Source of the DNA: Tenrec ecaudatus
Lineage: Eukaryota; Chordata; Mammalia; Afrosoricida; Tenrecidae
Assembly: GCF_050624435.1 (NCBI RefSeq)
Contig: NC_134538.1
Location: 127,020,937 to 127,084,936 of the forward strand
Reading direction: 5' to 3'
Length of the DNA stretch: 64,000 bases
The translations under genes were made by a program, and so were the position numbers. Of the stretch, positions 11,331-23,008 are shown piece after piece; position 1 is the stretch's first letter; each line of letters opens with the position of its first letter. The notes beneath the pieces are model-generated. The model saw only the letters and a program-made list of their open reading frames with translations, did no database searches and was not told the origin of the DNA.

Positions 11331-12642
11331 AGGCTCCTCCAAGGACAGCCCCATAGGAAAGGAGAATCAGAAAGGAACGCGCTTACATGAGCACTTCCTG
11401 TGCTCCCGAAAGTTCCATCCTTCTGAGTCTTTCCCCGCACTCTAACGAATGGCCGTGACTTCATTCTAATGGTGAGAAAGGTGAGAAAATCCCCTGAAGG
11501 TCCTAGACATAGCCTCTGCCTTCAAGAAACTTCCATCCTACCTGGGGAGAGCGCAAACCCCAAAAGGACAGGCCAAACTGCAAAATGATGTCAAATTCAT
11601 GGTGCTACAAAAAGACGAACTGCGGCCGAACAGGGTTCGGGTCGGATGGACAGATGGCAACGACACGGGCCTGCTCCTCTCTCATCGCTGCCCCGGCAAT
11701 GTCCCTCTTCTTGTAAACATGACATTCTTCTACAAACAGGGTGAAGGCTGGCCCAAAATCATTTTCAGATTCGCCTCTTTTAAAAAGGAGGGCGAAAGAG
11801 CAGACCATGTGGGGGAAAAAAGGCGAGAGAGAGCTCTGTTAAGGTGGGAGTCACAGGGAGAAGGAGACCGATATTGGAAAATAAAGAAAACAGAGGTGGG
11901 GTGGGGGTAGGTAGGGTAGGATTGGGGGGCGCAGGGAGTACAGTTCCCCAAGGAAGCAGATTGTCATGGTTTGAAGTCAAAGGCCATTGACTGGTACAAC
12001 GTTGAAGACGTTTTCAGAAATAAGATGCCGCCCCTTGTCTGCCCAGACCCACTTCAGGATTCCGGAGATGTGAGAAAGAACGATTTGGGGGAGCCAGTTT
12101 CCCCAGGACAGGCCGCCTCTCCTGGACTCAGAGAAGCACTGCGAATGCTTGCCCTGGGGAACGAAGCCAGCGTTGACATCCAGCGAGTATGGATGACATC
12201 TGCTTGAAAATAAGTGCCTTTATATCTTGGGGTAGCTTGCACGGACGCCGAAGTGAAAATCAGTTATATATACATATTTTTAAAAATCAGTTATAATTCC
12301 TTTGGGTGGGAGAGACTAAATTAGACAGAGAAACGATTAGAAACAGAAGGCAGCCTGGCGCTTGTGGTGCCAAACTTGTTCAACATGTGATTTAAAAGGC
12401 GTGGATAAGTTTTCCTGGCCATTCTCCAAATAACAACCTTTAGCTTGCTTAAAAGCCAAAATCCATGACTCAAAAGAGCGTGCTGGGGAGAAATTTTTGA
12501 CAGATAAAATTAGATATTCTTGGCAGCATCAAATAACATATATCCATAAACTCAAGTACCTTTTTTTGAAGTGAGCCTCAAAATATACAAAGCTCTATCT
12601 TGTCACCCCTGGGGGTTATACAACTTGATTGTGTCCCCTAAT
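11331..12642. other. intergenic, nothing recognised
   Basis: Contains several short open frames on both strands (around 11,600-12,240) without recognisable protein families, splice structure or repeat signature. Confidence 0.4.
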
Positions 12643-12850
12643 GTTTATCAGGTGCTTTCGATGTGCCAGGCACTGCTTTTAATTCTCATACCGACATTAC
12701 GACATAGGTACTCTTCTCATATAATCTAATTTCAAAGATGAGGCAACTGAATCAAAGAGATGCTGCATAATTTACCCAAGGTCACCCAGGTATTAAGTGA
12801 AAAAATAGGACTGAAACTCAGACAGCATGACTCCAATCTACTCTTACTAA
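12643..12850 (+). repeat. MIR SINE, nearly full length
   Basis: Classic MIR order: 'GTGCCAGGCACTGCTTTTAA', then 'AAAGATGAGGCAACTGAA', 'CCAAGGTCACCCAGGTA' and 'GACTCCAATCTACTCTT'. Confidence 0.85.
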
Positions 12851-14610
12851 AGCCCCTCTCTCAGGCGTTTATGTTGGAGGTGGCAGTGGCTGTGGAGTTG
12901 GCTCCGGCTCATGGCGCTCCCAAGTGTGCAGAGAACTGCCTGGAAGGGTTTCCAAGGCCGTGCCCTTTGGGAAGCAGATGCCTTGGTCCGAACTCCCAAG
13001 TCCTCCATTAGCAGGCAAACACTTATTGTTTGCCCCACTCTTGCCCTCCTCATGGTGCACACAAACAGATCTAGAGTGCTACGGACGCATGTAGGGCTGC
13101 CTCGGTTTCTCTATTGAGGAGAATGTATGTATACGTTATATGTAAATATAGGGAAAAAGCTTCCTCATTGTTGAGCCAGGAACTAGCAGGGCATCCATCC
13201 CCTTGTTGAAGGTCTCAGCTCTTGTTGGACAATTCTCTCCAGTATGACCTTGGATTCTGGGAACAATCCCGCCCTAGAAGAGGCTAGGACTGTTGACAGC
13301 TCCCTTCTGTGACAGCTGACAGTCCCTTCAGAACGTCCTGAGGGGCTTCATCATGCTTTCTCAACAGTCTCTCCATCGTCTCCACTTGAGTGTACTGTTT
13401 CGTGTTAGAATCTTGATATATATTATATATATAATTTTATATTATTTTCATTTATATAAATATGAGCATATCATTACATACTTCATGCACTTGCCCTTTT
13501 GCTTTTTCATCTACAACACACCTTGGAATCATTTCATGTATATCCATGTATATTGACTTGTTAGTGTCCCATGATCGACTTTTAAATATTTTCTCAGAAG
13601 AGGGAAATGAAAAGCTGGGGTCTAGAGAAGTGCCCCGGAAGCCTGGGTTGGGCCAGAGGATGGGGTTGGAGAGTTCGTGACACAGTGGGGAGGAGAGAGG
13701 ATGTTGCTAAACACACCTGTATAATTTCACAGTAGTTCAAAGTTTGGAGCCAAATTGCTTGGGTCAATAGTCCAGCTGGATGAAGAGAAAATGATACACT
13801 CTTTCGGCATGTGGGAGTGCAAGGCCTACTCCGAGGTAAGACTTAGGCGCAACAGCCGTTGAGTTTTCCCATTGTTTTGAATCAGGCCACTCTGAGCAAT
13901 GTGGCACCTGTGGTAGGAAGAATGCCCTGCTTTCCGTCTGCCCCCTTTCTTCATGCTACGCTTACTCCGTCCACTTCCCTCATTCTTTGCTGCCCAGTCT
14001 GTCCCTTAATGAGCGATAGATCTCTCTGTTATTATTAAAGATTCTTTGTAAATGAAGAATTTGATAGATTTTAGGATTGGGTTGCTACCAATTCCATTCA
14101 AGAGAGGGGGTCAGAGCGAACTTACAAAGCGCTCTTTGTAAAGCAAAGCCGTTTTGCACTAGCCACAAAAAGGAAGATAAGCTGCCCCAGTCAGAGGATG
14201 TGCTGTCGTTTCTCACTGAAAGCAGTGCGGGTTACTGCTTGCATCCATTTCTGCGCACATCTGCAGGAGTTACCTGGACTGCTGAGGTCACTTAGTGTGG
14301 GGCACCACCACGACTGAACAAGTCAAGTTATTAACCCTACAGGTGGTCATTAGAAACAATTGCATACATTTTAAATATTAAGATTTCCCCCCCACACCTT
14401 CTTCTCATGTGTCATTACAAATTATACATGCCAAAATATTTTCTTTAGGGACTAGTTCGCTAAGAAGTTCAAAGTTCAAATCATGCTTTTTAAGAGCCTT
14501 CCCCCTCCACATACACACCTGAGTTCAAAGATTATGTGCGTTTCACAGAAGAAAAAAGGCCCCTTGTCCTCCTTCTCAAGGGCACACTGTTGGTATACTA
14601 GGGTAAGTCT
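12851..14610. other. intergenic, nothing recognised
   Basis: No supported gene. A TA-rich microsatellite lies at about 13,414-13,450. Confidence 0.4.
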
Positions 14611-14613
14611 TGG

Positions 14614-14800
14614 GCTGTCAAGAGCCCTGTTGGCAGTTGAAAGCCAACAGCCACCCCGTGGGAGAAAGGTAAGAAAGGCAAGGCTGTCTGCTCTAGTCAA
14701 GTCTTACAGCCCAAGAAACCCTAAGAAGCACCTCTACTCTGGCCGGTAGGATTGCCATGCAGTGGAACCAACTCGCTGACAGTGAGTTTGGCTCGTTGAT
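14614..14800 (+). repeat. AfroSINE
   Basis: 'AGAGCCCTGTTGGCAGTTGA' head, 'CCACCCCGTGGGAGAAAGG' body, and the tail around 'GGATTGCCATGCAGTGGAAC'. It is followed within 60 bases by an inverted copy. Confidence 0.65.
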
Positions 14801-14859
14801 CCTCATCCTGTGCGGGAAAGTAGGCTAGGCAGTACCCTCAGGTGAGCAGGGGACTGCTG

Positions 14860-15030
14860 TCCCACTGCCATCAAGCCAATTCCAATTCAGAGTGAAGCCA
14901 TACAGCTCCAAGGCTGGAACGCTTTACGGGAGCAACCAGCCTCATCTTGCTCCCATGCAGCCACTGATAGACTAGAGCCTGGTGGTGAGCAGCCGGACGC
15001 TCGTCCAATGGCTAGTCCCACAAGGGCTCC
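14860..15030 (-). repeat. AfroSINE, inverted relative to its neighbour
   Basis: 'CCCACTGCCATCAAGCCAAT' reverse tail, ending at 'CAAGGGCTCCTCCC'. With the copy at 14,614-14,800 it makes a tail-to-tail inverted SINE pair. Confidence 0.75.
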
Positions 15031-15558
15031 TCCCTCAGAGCCATGGACCTTTCCACGCTGGACTGCTCAAGGGCTCGGTGTTAATATTTTATCAGCCGAC
15101 ACACTTGCCCTGAGTGTCTGTTTTTAGTTTCCACATACAGACCAAAGACCCCCCAGTGTGCTGTCTCCAGAGCCGATGATCTGAACAGTAGCCACGCGGG
15201 TTCTCTACAGCTTTCTCTCTCAGCAGCAGCTCAGTGGTCTTGACCCCTTTTCTTTCTCATCCATGATTGTGGGGACAGCCTAATGGGTTCCAGTGCACCC
15301 TTTGTCTCTAAGGTCTGATAAGATGTTGGAATGACTCAGAAACTCCAGAGAAAGGGCTATTTTATCCCGCAGATCAAAAGACTGTGAAAGCAAGGTCCAC
15401 GAGGTTCTTGGCTCCAAGTCTCTATGTTTCCGGGAAATGTGCTTACTCTCCCAGGACCCAGGAAGCTCCACCAGAAAAAAAGCAATGTTTTCCAAGACCT
15501 TTATTGGTCTCATTATGTGGCCATCATAGGTTATATCATGCTTCCTAAAGTTTAATCC
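15031..15558. other. intergenic, nothing recognised
   Basis: No gene or repeat identified. Confidence 0.4.
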
Positions 15559-15747
15559 AAAGGAGCCCTGGTGGCATACTGGGTTATGCTTTTGGCTGCT
15601 AATCTCAAGGTCAGGAGTTCCAAACCACTCTGCACAAGCAAGGTGAGGCTTAGCTCAGAAAGAGTCACAGTCCCAGAAACCCATAGGGGCAATCCTACGC
15701 TGTCCTATAGGCTTGCTACAAGTCAGAGTTGACTTGATAGCAGGACT
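15559..15747 (+). repeat. AfroSINE
   Basis: A well-preserved copy. Head 'GGAGCCCTGGTGGCATACTG', box region 'AGGTCAGGAGTTCCAAACCA', tail 'GTCAGAGTTGACTTGATAGC'. Confidence 0.9.
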
Positions 15748-15754
15748 TTTTTTT

Positions 15755-16530
15755 AAATTATTTTTTAACCATTTTATTGGGGGCTTATACAACTCTTATC
15801 ACAATCCATACATACATACATCAATTGTGTAAAGCACATTTGTACATTCATTGCCCTCATCATTCTCACAACATTTGCTCTCTACCTAAGCCCCTGGCAT
15901 CAGCTCCTCATTTTTCCCCTCCCTCCCTGCTCCCCACTCATGAACCCTTGATAATTTATGAATTACTATTTTGTCATATCTTGCCCTGTCTGACATCTCC
16001 CTTAACCCACTTTTCTGTTGTCCGTCCCCCAAGGAGGAGGATATATGTAGATCCCTGTAATCGGTTCCCTCTTTCCAACCCATCCTCCCTCCACACTGCC
16101 GGTATCTCCACTCTTACCACTGGTCCTGAAGGGTTCATCTGCCCTGGATTCCCTGTGTTTCCATTTCCTATCTGTACCAGTGTACATCCTCTGGTCTAGC
16201 CAGATTTGTAAGGTAGAATTGGGATCATGATAGTGAGTGGGGAGGAAGCATTTAGGAACTGGAGGAAAGTTGTATGTTTCATCGTTGCTACACTGCACCG
16301 ACTGGCTGGTCTTCTCCCCACCACCCTTCTGTAAAGGAATGTCCAGTTGCCTACAGATTGGGTCCCCACTCTGCACTCCTCCTCATTCACAATGATATGA
16401 TTTTTTCTTCTTTGTTTTTTTGTTCTGATACCTCATCCCTTGGACACCTTGTGATCACACAGGCTGGTATGCTTCTTCCATGTGGGCTTTGTTGCTTCCG
16501 AGCTAGATGGCTGCTTGTTTATCATCAGCA
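15755..16530 (-). mobile_element. L1 3'-UTR, 5'-truncated
   Basis: Reverse copy of the last 780 bases of the L1 3' UTR, from 'AACCATTTTATTGGGGGCTT' to the 'CCATGTGGGCTTTGTTGCTT' and 'GAGCTAGATGG' blocks (complement of the block near 22,845-22,885). The antisense frames here (up to 140 codons) are chance frames in L1 sequence. Confidence 0.9.
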
Positions 16531-17003
16531 TTGGCTTCTATTGGTCCTTCTTGGTCTGGCCAATAGCCCTTGACCTCACATGTCGGACCCAGCACCAAAG
16601 GCCAAACTTTCTTTGTTGCAATGGGGGTCTGCACCCTGCACTGGACTTTGCATTGCATAAACACAAGTGCTTCTGCTTCTTCTTTTTTACCCAATAGTTT
16701 TATTGGCTTATAACTCACATGTCATACAATTCAATAGTTCAATTGCATCAAGAAGAGTTGTACAATCAGCACTATAGTCAGTTAGAACATTTTCTTCATT
16801 CTTGACAATAAACTCTTTCCTGACTCAGACTCTTGGCTCTTTCTCCCTTTTTTAACAGGCATTTCCTCATCCTTCAGGTCTCGTTAAAGGTTATTCCTCA
16901 GAAAGAGAACTACCTTCACGGAATCAATAGCAATGTCTTCCTTCTCTCCCTACCGTGTACTGCCCCTATTAGTTATTCTACGAGACACCTAGTTCTCTCA
17001 TAG
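16531..17003 (-). repeat. older L1-like fragment and unassigned sequence
   Basis: From about 16,690 to 16,830, 'CAATAGTTTTATTGGCTTAT' and 'CATACAATTCAATAGTTCAA' match the element at 7,160-7,446. The rest is unassigned. Confidence 0.45.
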
Positions 17004-17190
17004 CTTTTTAAAAAAATCATTTTATTGGGGGCTCTTACAACTCTTCTTACAAAACATACATCAATTGTATCCAACATATTCGTACATATATTGCATCGTT
17101 CTTTTCTCGACATTTACTTTCCATTGAGCTCTTGGGACCAGCTCCTCCCTTTTCCCCTCCTCCCCACCACCTCCCCAACCCTCGTGGCTC
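17004..17190 (-). mobile_element. L1 3' end
   Basis: Reverse L1 terminus 'AAATCATTTTATTGGGGGCT' through the 'GACCAGCTCCTCCC' block. Confidence 0.85.
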
Positions 17191-17540
17191 CTTGATAGAT
17201 TGCAGGTTGTTAATTATTTTCAATTCTCACTCCAACTGCCGTCTTCCTTCCTCTCTGGTTTCTGTTGTTCTTCTCCCCGACTGGTGGGGGAGGGGGGGTG
17301 GAGGGCGTGGGGGTGGTTACGTGCACTTGCATAGCTTTTATCATCATCTACCATAATCAAAATTGTTAATGCGTGCAATCGCATGGATAATTAAAGATGA
17401 TTAGATTGCAAAAGGTTAAAAAAAAGAACAAGAAACCGTAGTTGGAAAGTAGGGGTTTGGAGAAAGAAACAAAGCTGGAGAACAAATGATAGGATTTTGC
17501 AAGACCCATCAATGACTTGTAAATAGCAAATAACCTTGTC
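17191..17540. other. intergenic, nothing recognised
   Basis: Contains a G-rich run at 17,285-17,312 and AT-rich sequence. No gene. Confidence 0.4.
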
Positions 17541-19080
17541 AACCACACACAAGGCAGCTAGTTATACGTATGGATTTCTGCAGATGGGATACACAGGAAT
17601 CACATTGACTACATGTGGAGAAGCTCAATCTCAGCAGCTAAAACCAGAACAGGGGCGACTGTGGGACAGACCATCGATGGCTCATAGCAAGTTCAGATGG
17701 AAGCTGAAGAAAATGCAACCAAGTCCACGAGGGCCAAAAGACCACCGAGATTATACTGGACCTGACTTTGAAGAACATCTCAAGAACAGATTTGCTGCAT
17801 TGAACACTACTAACACAAGTCCTCATGAGCTGTGGGAAGACATCAAGACCATCATTCATGAAGAAAGCAAAAGGTCGTGAAAAAGACAATAAAGAAAGAA
17901 AGATCAAAGTGTGTATCAGAAGAGACTCTGAAACTTGCTTTTAATCTTTGAGTAGTTAAGGCAAATGCAAAATATGGTGAAGTCAAAGAGCAGAACAGAA
18001 ATTTTCGGAGGGAAGCTCAAGAAGACAAAGTCAAATATTACAATGAAATGTGCAAAGACCTAGGGTTATAAAACCAAAAAGGAAGAAATTCAAGCCTCAA
18101 GTGGCAATAATGAAAGATTCTATGGGCTAAATAGTGAATGAACGAGAAAGCCTTAAAAGAAAAAGGAAAGAACACACAGTCTCTGTACCAAAAAGAACTA
18201 GTCACCCTTCTACTATTTGAAAAGGTAGCATATGAGCAAGAGCCAATGGTGCTGAAGGAAGAAGTTCAGTCTGTTCTGAAAGCATTATCTAAAAGCACAG
18301 GTCCAGGAGCTGATGGCATACCAATTAAAATGTTTCAACAGGCTGTTGAAGTACAGCACTTCATCATCTATGCCAGGAAATTTGGAAAACAGCTCCTTGA
18401 CCAATTAACTGGAAGAGATCTATATTTATACCCATTCCAAAGAAAGGTGACTCAACAGAATGTTCAAACTTTGAACAGTATCAGTGATATCACATGCAAG
18501 GAAAATTTTACTAAAGATCATCCAACAAAGGTTATAACAGTATATTGACAAGGAGCTGCCAGAAATTCAGACCAGATTCAGAAGAGGATGTGGAACAAGA
18601 AATATCATTGTTGATGTCAGATGGATCTTGGCTGATAGCAGAGAAGACCAGAGAGATGTTGAATTGTATTTTCATGACTATACCAAGGCATTCCACTTTG
18701 TGCATCATAGCATGCTGTAGATTTCTATGAGAGGAATGGGAATTCCCCAACACCTCATTGTGCTCACGGGGCACTTGTACATGGAATAGGAGGCAGCTGT
18801 ACTAACAAAACAAGGTTCTAAAATTGCATTGCAGTGTTTCAAATCAGGAAAGGTATTTGTTCAATCTGAATGCTGATCGAACATCAGATCAACTGGATTC
18901 TATGAAGAAGAATGTGGCCTTAGGATTGAAGGAAGGGTTATTTACAAGCGACTCTATGCACATGACACAGCCTTGCTTGCTGACAGTGAGGCGGACTTGA
19001 AGCACTTGCTGATGAAGATCAAGGATTGCAGTCTTCAGTGTGGATGACAACTCCATGTAAAGAAGACCAAACAAAGTTCC

Positions 19081-21022
19081 TCAAGACAATACAAGCTATA
19101 TATGAAAAACCAACAGCCAAAGTGGTAGTCAATGGAGAAATGACTAACATAATTCCACTGAAAAAGGGGACCAGACAAGGATGCCCCTTGTCCCCACTCC
19201 TATTTAATATCGTGCTGGAGGTTTTAGCTAACAGCATAAGGCAAAGAAGTGACATCAAAGGTATACGTCTGGGGAAGGAAGAGGTGAAACTATCGTTATT
19301 TGCAGATGATATGATTCTATATATGGAAAATCCCAAAAGTTCCACAAGGGGAGTACTGGAAGCAATAGGGGAGTTTGGCAGAGTGGCAGGATACAAGATC
19401 AACAAACAGAAGTCCATCGGACTGTTATACACATCAGATAAGACCACAGGAGATAAAAAAGGTGGTACCCTTCACAATAGCCAAACACAAATTGAAATAT
19501 CTAGGGATACACCTGACTAAAAAAAACAAAAGATCTATATAGGGAAAACTATAGAACACTATTACAAGAAACCAAGAGCAACCTCAACAAATGGAAGAAT
19601 ATTCCATGCTCTTGGATTGGGAGACTTAATATAGTTAAGATGTCAGTTCTGCCAAAAGCACTATATAAGTTTAATGCCATCCCGATACAATTACCATCAT
19701 CTTTCTGCAAAGAAATGGAAAAACTGATTACCAACTTCATATGGAGAGGGAAGAAGCCCAGAATTAGCAGAGAACTCCTCAAGAAGAAGGACACCGTGGG
19801 AGGGCTTGCTTTACCTGACTTTGGCACATACTATGCAGCCACAGTTCTCAAAACTGCATGGTATTGGTACAATGACAGATACTCAGACCAATGGAAGAGA
19901 ACTGAAAACCCAGAAATAAAAGCATCAGCATACACACAGCTGATCTTTGATAAGGGCCCCAAATATATCAAATGGGAAGCCAATGCCCTCTTTAACAAGT
20001 GGTGCTGGAAAAAATGGATATCAACATGCAGAAAAATGAAGCAAGACCCTTATCTCACTCCATGCACAAGAATAAACTCAAGGTGAATCACAGACCTTGA
20101 AGTTAAACCCCAAACTATTAGGACCATCAATGAGGGAATTGGGACCAACTTGAGAACTTTGGCGCAGGGAATACACAGGCTATCAGAAATAGGGAAGGAC
20201 ACAAACACAGAGGAGGCACAAATCGACAAATGGGATATACTGAAGATAAAACACATGTGTACATCTAAAGAATTCACCAAGAGAGTAATAAGAGATTCCA
20301 CAGACTGGGAAAACATCTTTAGCAATGACACATCAGACAAAGGTCTTATTACTAAAATCTACAATACTCTGATAGCTTCCAAAAAGAAAAAAACCAATAG
20401 CCCACTTGAAAGGTGGGCAAAGGACTTGAACAGAAATTTTACAGGGACAGAAATCCGAATGGCCAACAAACATATGAGAAAATGTTCCCGATCTTTAGCC
20501 ATAAGAGAAATGCAAATTAAAACAACAATGAGGTACCACCTGACACCCTCAAAGGGAGCCCAGTTCAAAAAATCAGAAAGCAACAAGTGTTGGAGGAGCT
20601 GTGGGGAGACAGGAACTCTCATCCACTGCTGGTGGGCCTGTAAGTATGTACAGCCACTATGGAAATCAATCTGGCAATACCTAAAACAGATGGAAATAGA
20701 GATACCATATGACCCAGCAATTCCCCTACTGGGCATATACCCAGAAGAGGCAAGGAACAAACCAAGACCAGACATCTGTGCTCCAATGTTCATTGCGGCA
20801 CAGTTCACAATTGCAAGGAGTTGGAAGCAACCCAAATTTCCATCAACTGACGATTGGATTAAAAAACTGTGGTATATACATACAATGGAGTACTATGCAT
20901 CACCAAAAAGCAGTGATGAACGTATGAGGCACATAGCGGCATGGGAAGAACTGGAGGAAATCATGCTAAGCGAGGTAAGTCAGGCACAAAAGGACAAGTA
21001 CAACATGAGCCCGCTGAGGTAA
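19081..21022 (+). pseudogene. L1 ORF2 protein, C-terminal two thirds, broken
   Basis: Coding relic of the L1 endonuclease/reverse transcriptase. The first piece (19,081-19,520) carries the palm with '[12 protein letters not shown]' and the catalytic 'FADD' at about 19,299-19,310. The second (19,640-20,086) and third (20,150-21,022) carry the thumb and C-terminal parts. The third includes the L1 cysteine region around 'CWRSCGETGTLIHCWWAC' (20,588-20,641) and ends in 'KYNMSPLR' and a natural stop at 21,020-21,022. The pieces are separated by a frame change in an A-run near 19,515-19,530 and by stops around 20,086. The endonuclease domain is absent through 5' truncation. Confidence 0.9.
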
Positions 21023-22465
21023 GTATTAAAAATTTTTTTTAATTAAAAAAATTTTTTTTTAATTTTTTTAAATGCAAAAGTGGCATAGGGGAAAAAGCTA
21101 CTGTATACAAACATTCCTGGGGTGAAGACTGTGTAGTATGGCAGAGACCAGATCAAAACCAGGCATGCACATGGTAGACAACAGTGGAGGAGGTGGGAAA
21201 GGAAAACAAAAGGATGAATATAAGGAAGAAAAGGGAAGTGGGGGCATGGGGCACTAATCCACCCAAGGGGAGGGTATTGTTTATATCTCCACAGGGAAAG
21301 TGGGACCAGACTTCAACCCAGTGCCGCAAGGTGTGAATGCAATATCCTGGCGTGGAGTAGGGCCCAGCACCAAAAATTAAGTGGATTCCTGCCCTCGGCC
21401 GAAAAGAATTTGTTTCAAAGGATGACATTGATTATGCAGCTCCGGGAGATGGACATATCTGATCAGAGCACACGGAAGCAGATGAAGGGGCAGGAGGAGA
21501 CAGTGGAACACAGCCTGGCCCACGAGGCCATGAGGATGATGTTCCTGAGTAGAGCAGCCAGTCCACAGAGAGAACAACATGGCTGGCCCCACTATGAGAC
21601 ATGATGCCCCTCAGTGACTAAGGGCGATACAGGGGACAGCACCGGAGACACAATGTGGGAATTGCACCTGACCTGATCCCACCACACTGAGGCAAAGCAC
21701 TGGGGGAGTGCAGTGGAACAGCAAGGGAATGGAGTGGCAAGGTCCCCAGGGAATGCTGAAAGTGGACTTTGGGGCCAGGGCGTTGAGCCCCAACAGACTG
21801 GACTGGAAAACGCTCCTAAGGGCCAGCAAACGATCCTTGAACAAACTACAAGCCTTTCTTTTGTGAAGTGTTTTGTTTTGTTCTTTGTCAGTGGTTTGTT
21901 TTTGTTGTTTTATTGTCTGGTTGTATACTGTTGCTTTTTCCTCTGTCTTGTTTTCGTGCATGTTAGTGTCTCCACAAGTCTGTCTGAATAGGACAGGCTG
22001 GATGAACTATCTGGAGGAAAAACAATAGGACAGACAGTTCCGGGGGGACAGACAGATCCGGGTGGGGGAGGGGGAGGAGGGTAAGGAAGTGGTGTTAATA
22101 AACACAGGGAGAAGGGAACAACATGGGACCCAAAATGGTAGTGAGGGGGGAGTGACAGGCCTGATGGGGAACGATCAAGGGTAAGGTTGCGTAGAGAAGA
22201 GGTATAGCTGTAGCCCAGGTGGGGACGGAGCATGGTGGTGGGGCAGGAGGAAAGTCAAGGGAGAGGGAGGAAGGAGCTGGGAGTCAAGGGACATTTTGGA
22301 GGTCTAGACAAAGACATGTACATGCAAACATATATATGAGGATGGGGAAATAGATCTAATTGTCTACATTTATAGGTTTAATATTAAGGTGGTGGAAGGA
22401 CCTTGGGCCTCTACTCAAGCACTCCCTCAATGCATGAATACTTTCGTTTATTAAATTGGTACTCT

Positions 22466-22945
22466 ATGATGCTCACTCTTCCAACACAACTGCTGAAGCC
22501 AAAGTGGGTGAACAAGTAAATGTGGTGAAGAAAGCTGATGGTGCCCGGCTATCAAAAGAGATAGTGTCTGGGGTCTTAAAGGCTTGAAGATAAACAAGCG
22601 GCCATCTAGCTCAGAAGCAACAAAGCCCACATGGAAGAACACACCAGCCTGAGTGAGCGAGTGATCCCAAAGGGATCAGTTATCAGGCATCAAAGAACAA
22701 AAAATCATCATATCTTTGGCTGCACACCTCCATGATAGGATCGCTGAAGACAAATGGGTGCATAAGCAAATGTGGCGAAGAAAGCGGATGGTGCCCGGCT
22801 ATCAAAAGAGATAGTGTCTGGGGTCTTAAAGGCTTGAAGATAAACAAGCGGCCATCTAGCTCAGAAGCAAAAAAGCCCACATGGAAGAAGCACACCAGCC
22901 AGTGTGATCACGAGGTGCCAAAGGGACCAGGTATAAGGCATCATG
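22466..22945 (+). repeat. tandem duplication, period about 250, within L1 3' UTR
   Basis: Two head-to-tail units share a nearly identical core from 'GATGGTGCCCGGCTATC' (22,537 and 22,787) to 'AAAGCCCACATGGAAGAA'. The unit edges are more diverged. The same core appears once or not at all in the truncated L1 copies of the window that reach this far. Confidence 0.85.
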
Positions 22946-22966
22946 CAAAAAAAAAAAGAGAGAATA

Positions 22967-23008
22967 TGTGTGTGTGTATGTGTGTGTGTGTATATATATA
23001 TATATATA
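22967..23008 (+). repeat. (TG)n(TA)n microsatellite
   Basis: A TG run followed directly by a TA run inside the L1 3' UTR. The related L1 copy at the window end has a TA/CA-rich run in the same place (63,900-63,945). Confidence 0.9.

Noticed and set aside
15777-16376. Open frames of 140 and 124 codons
   Set aside because: Both are in reverse-oriented L1 3' UTR sequence.
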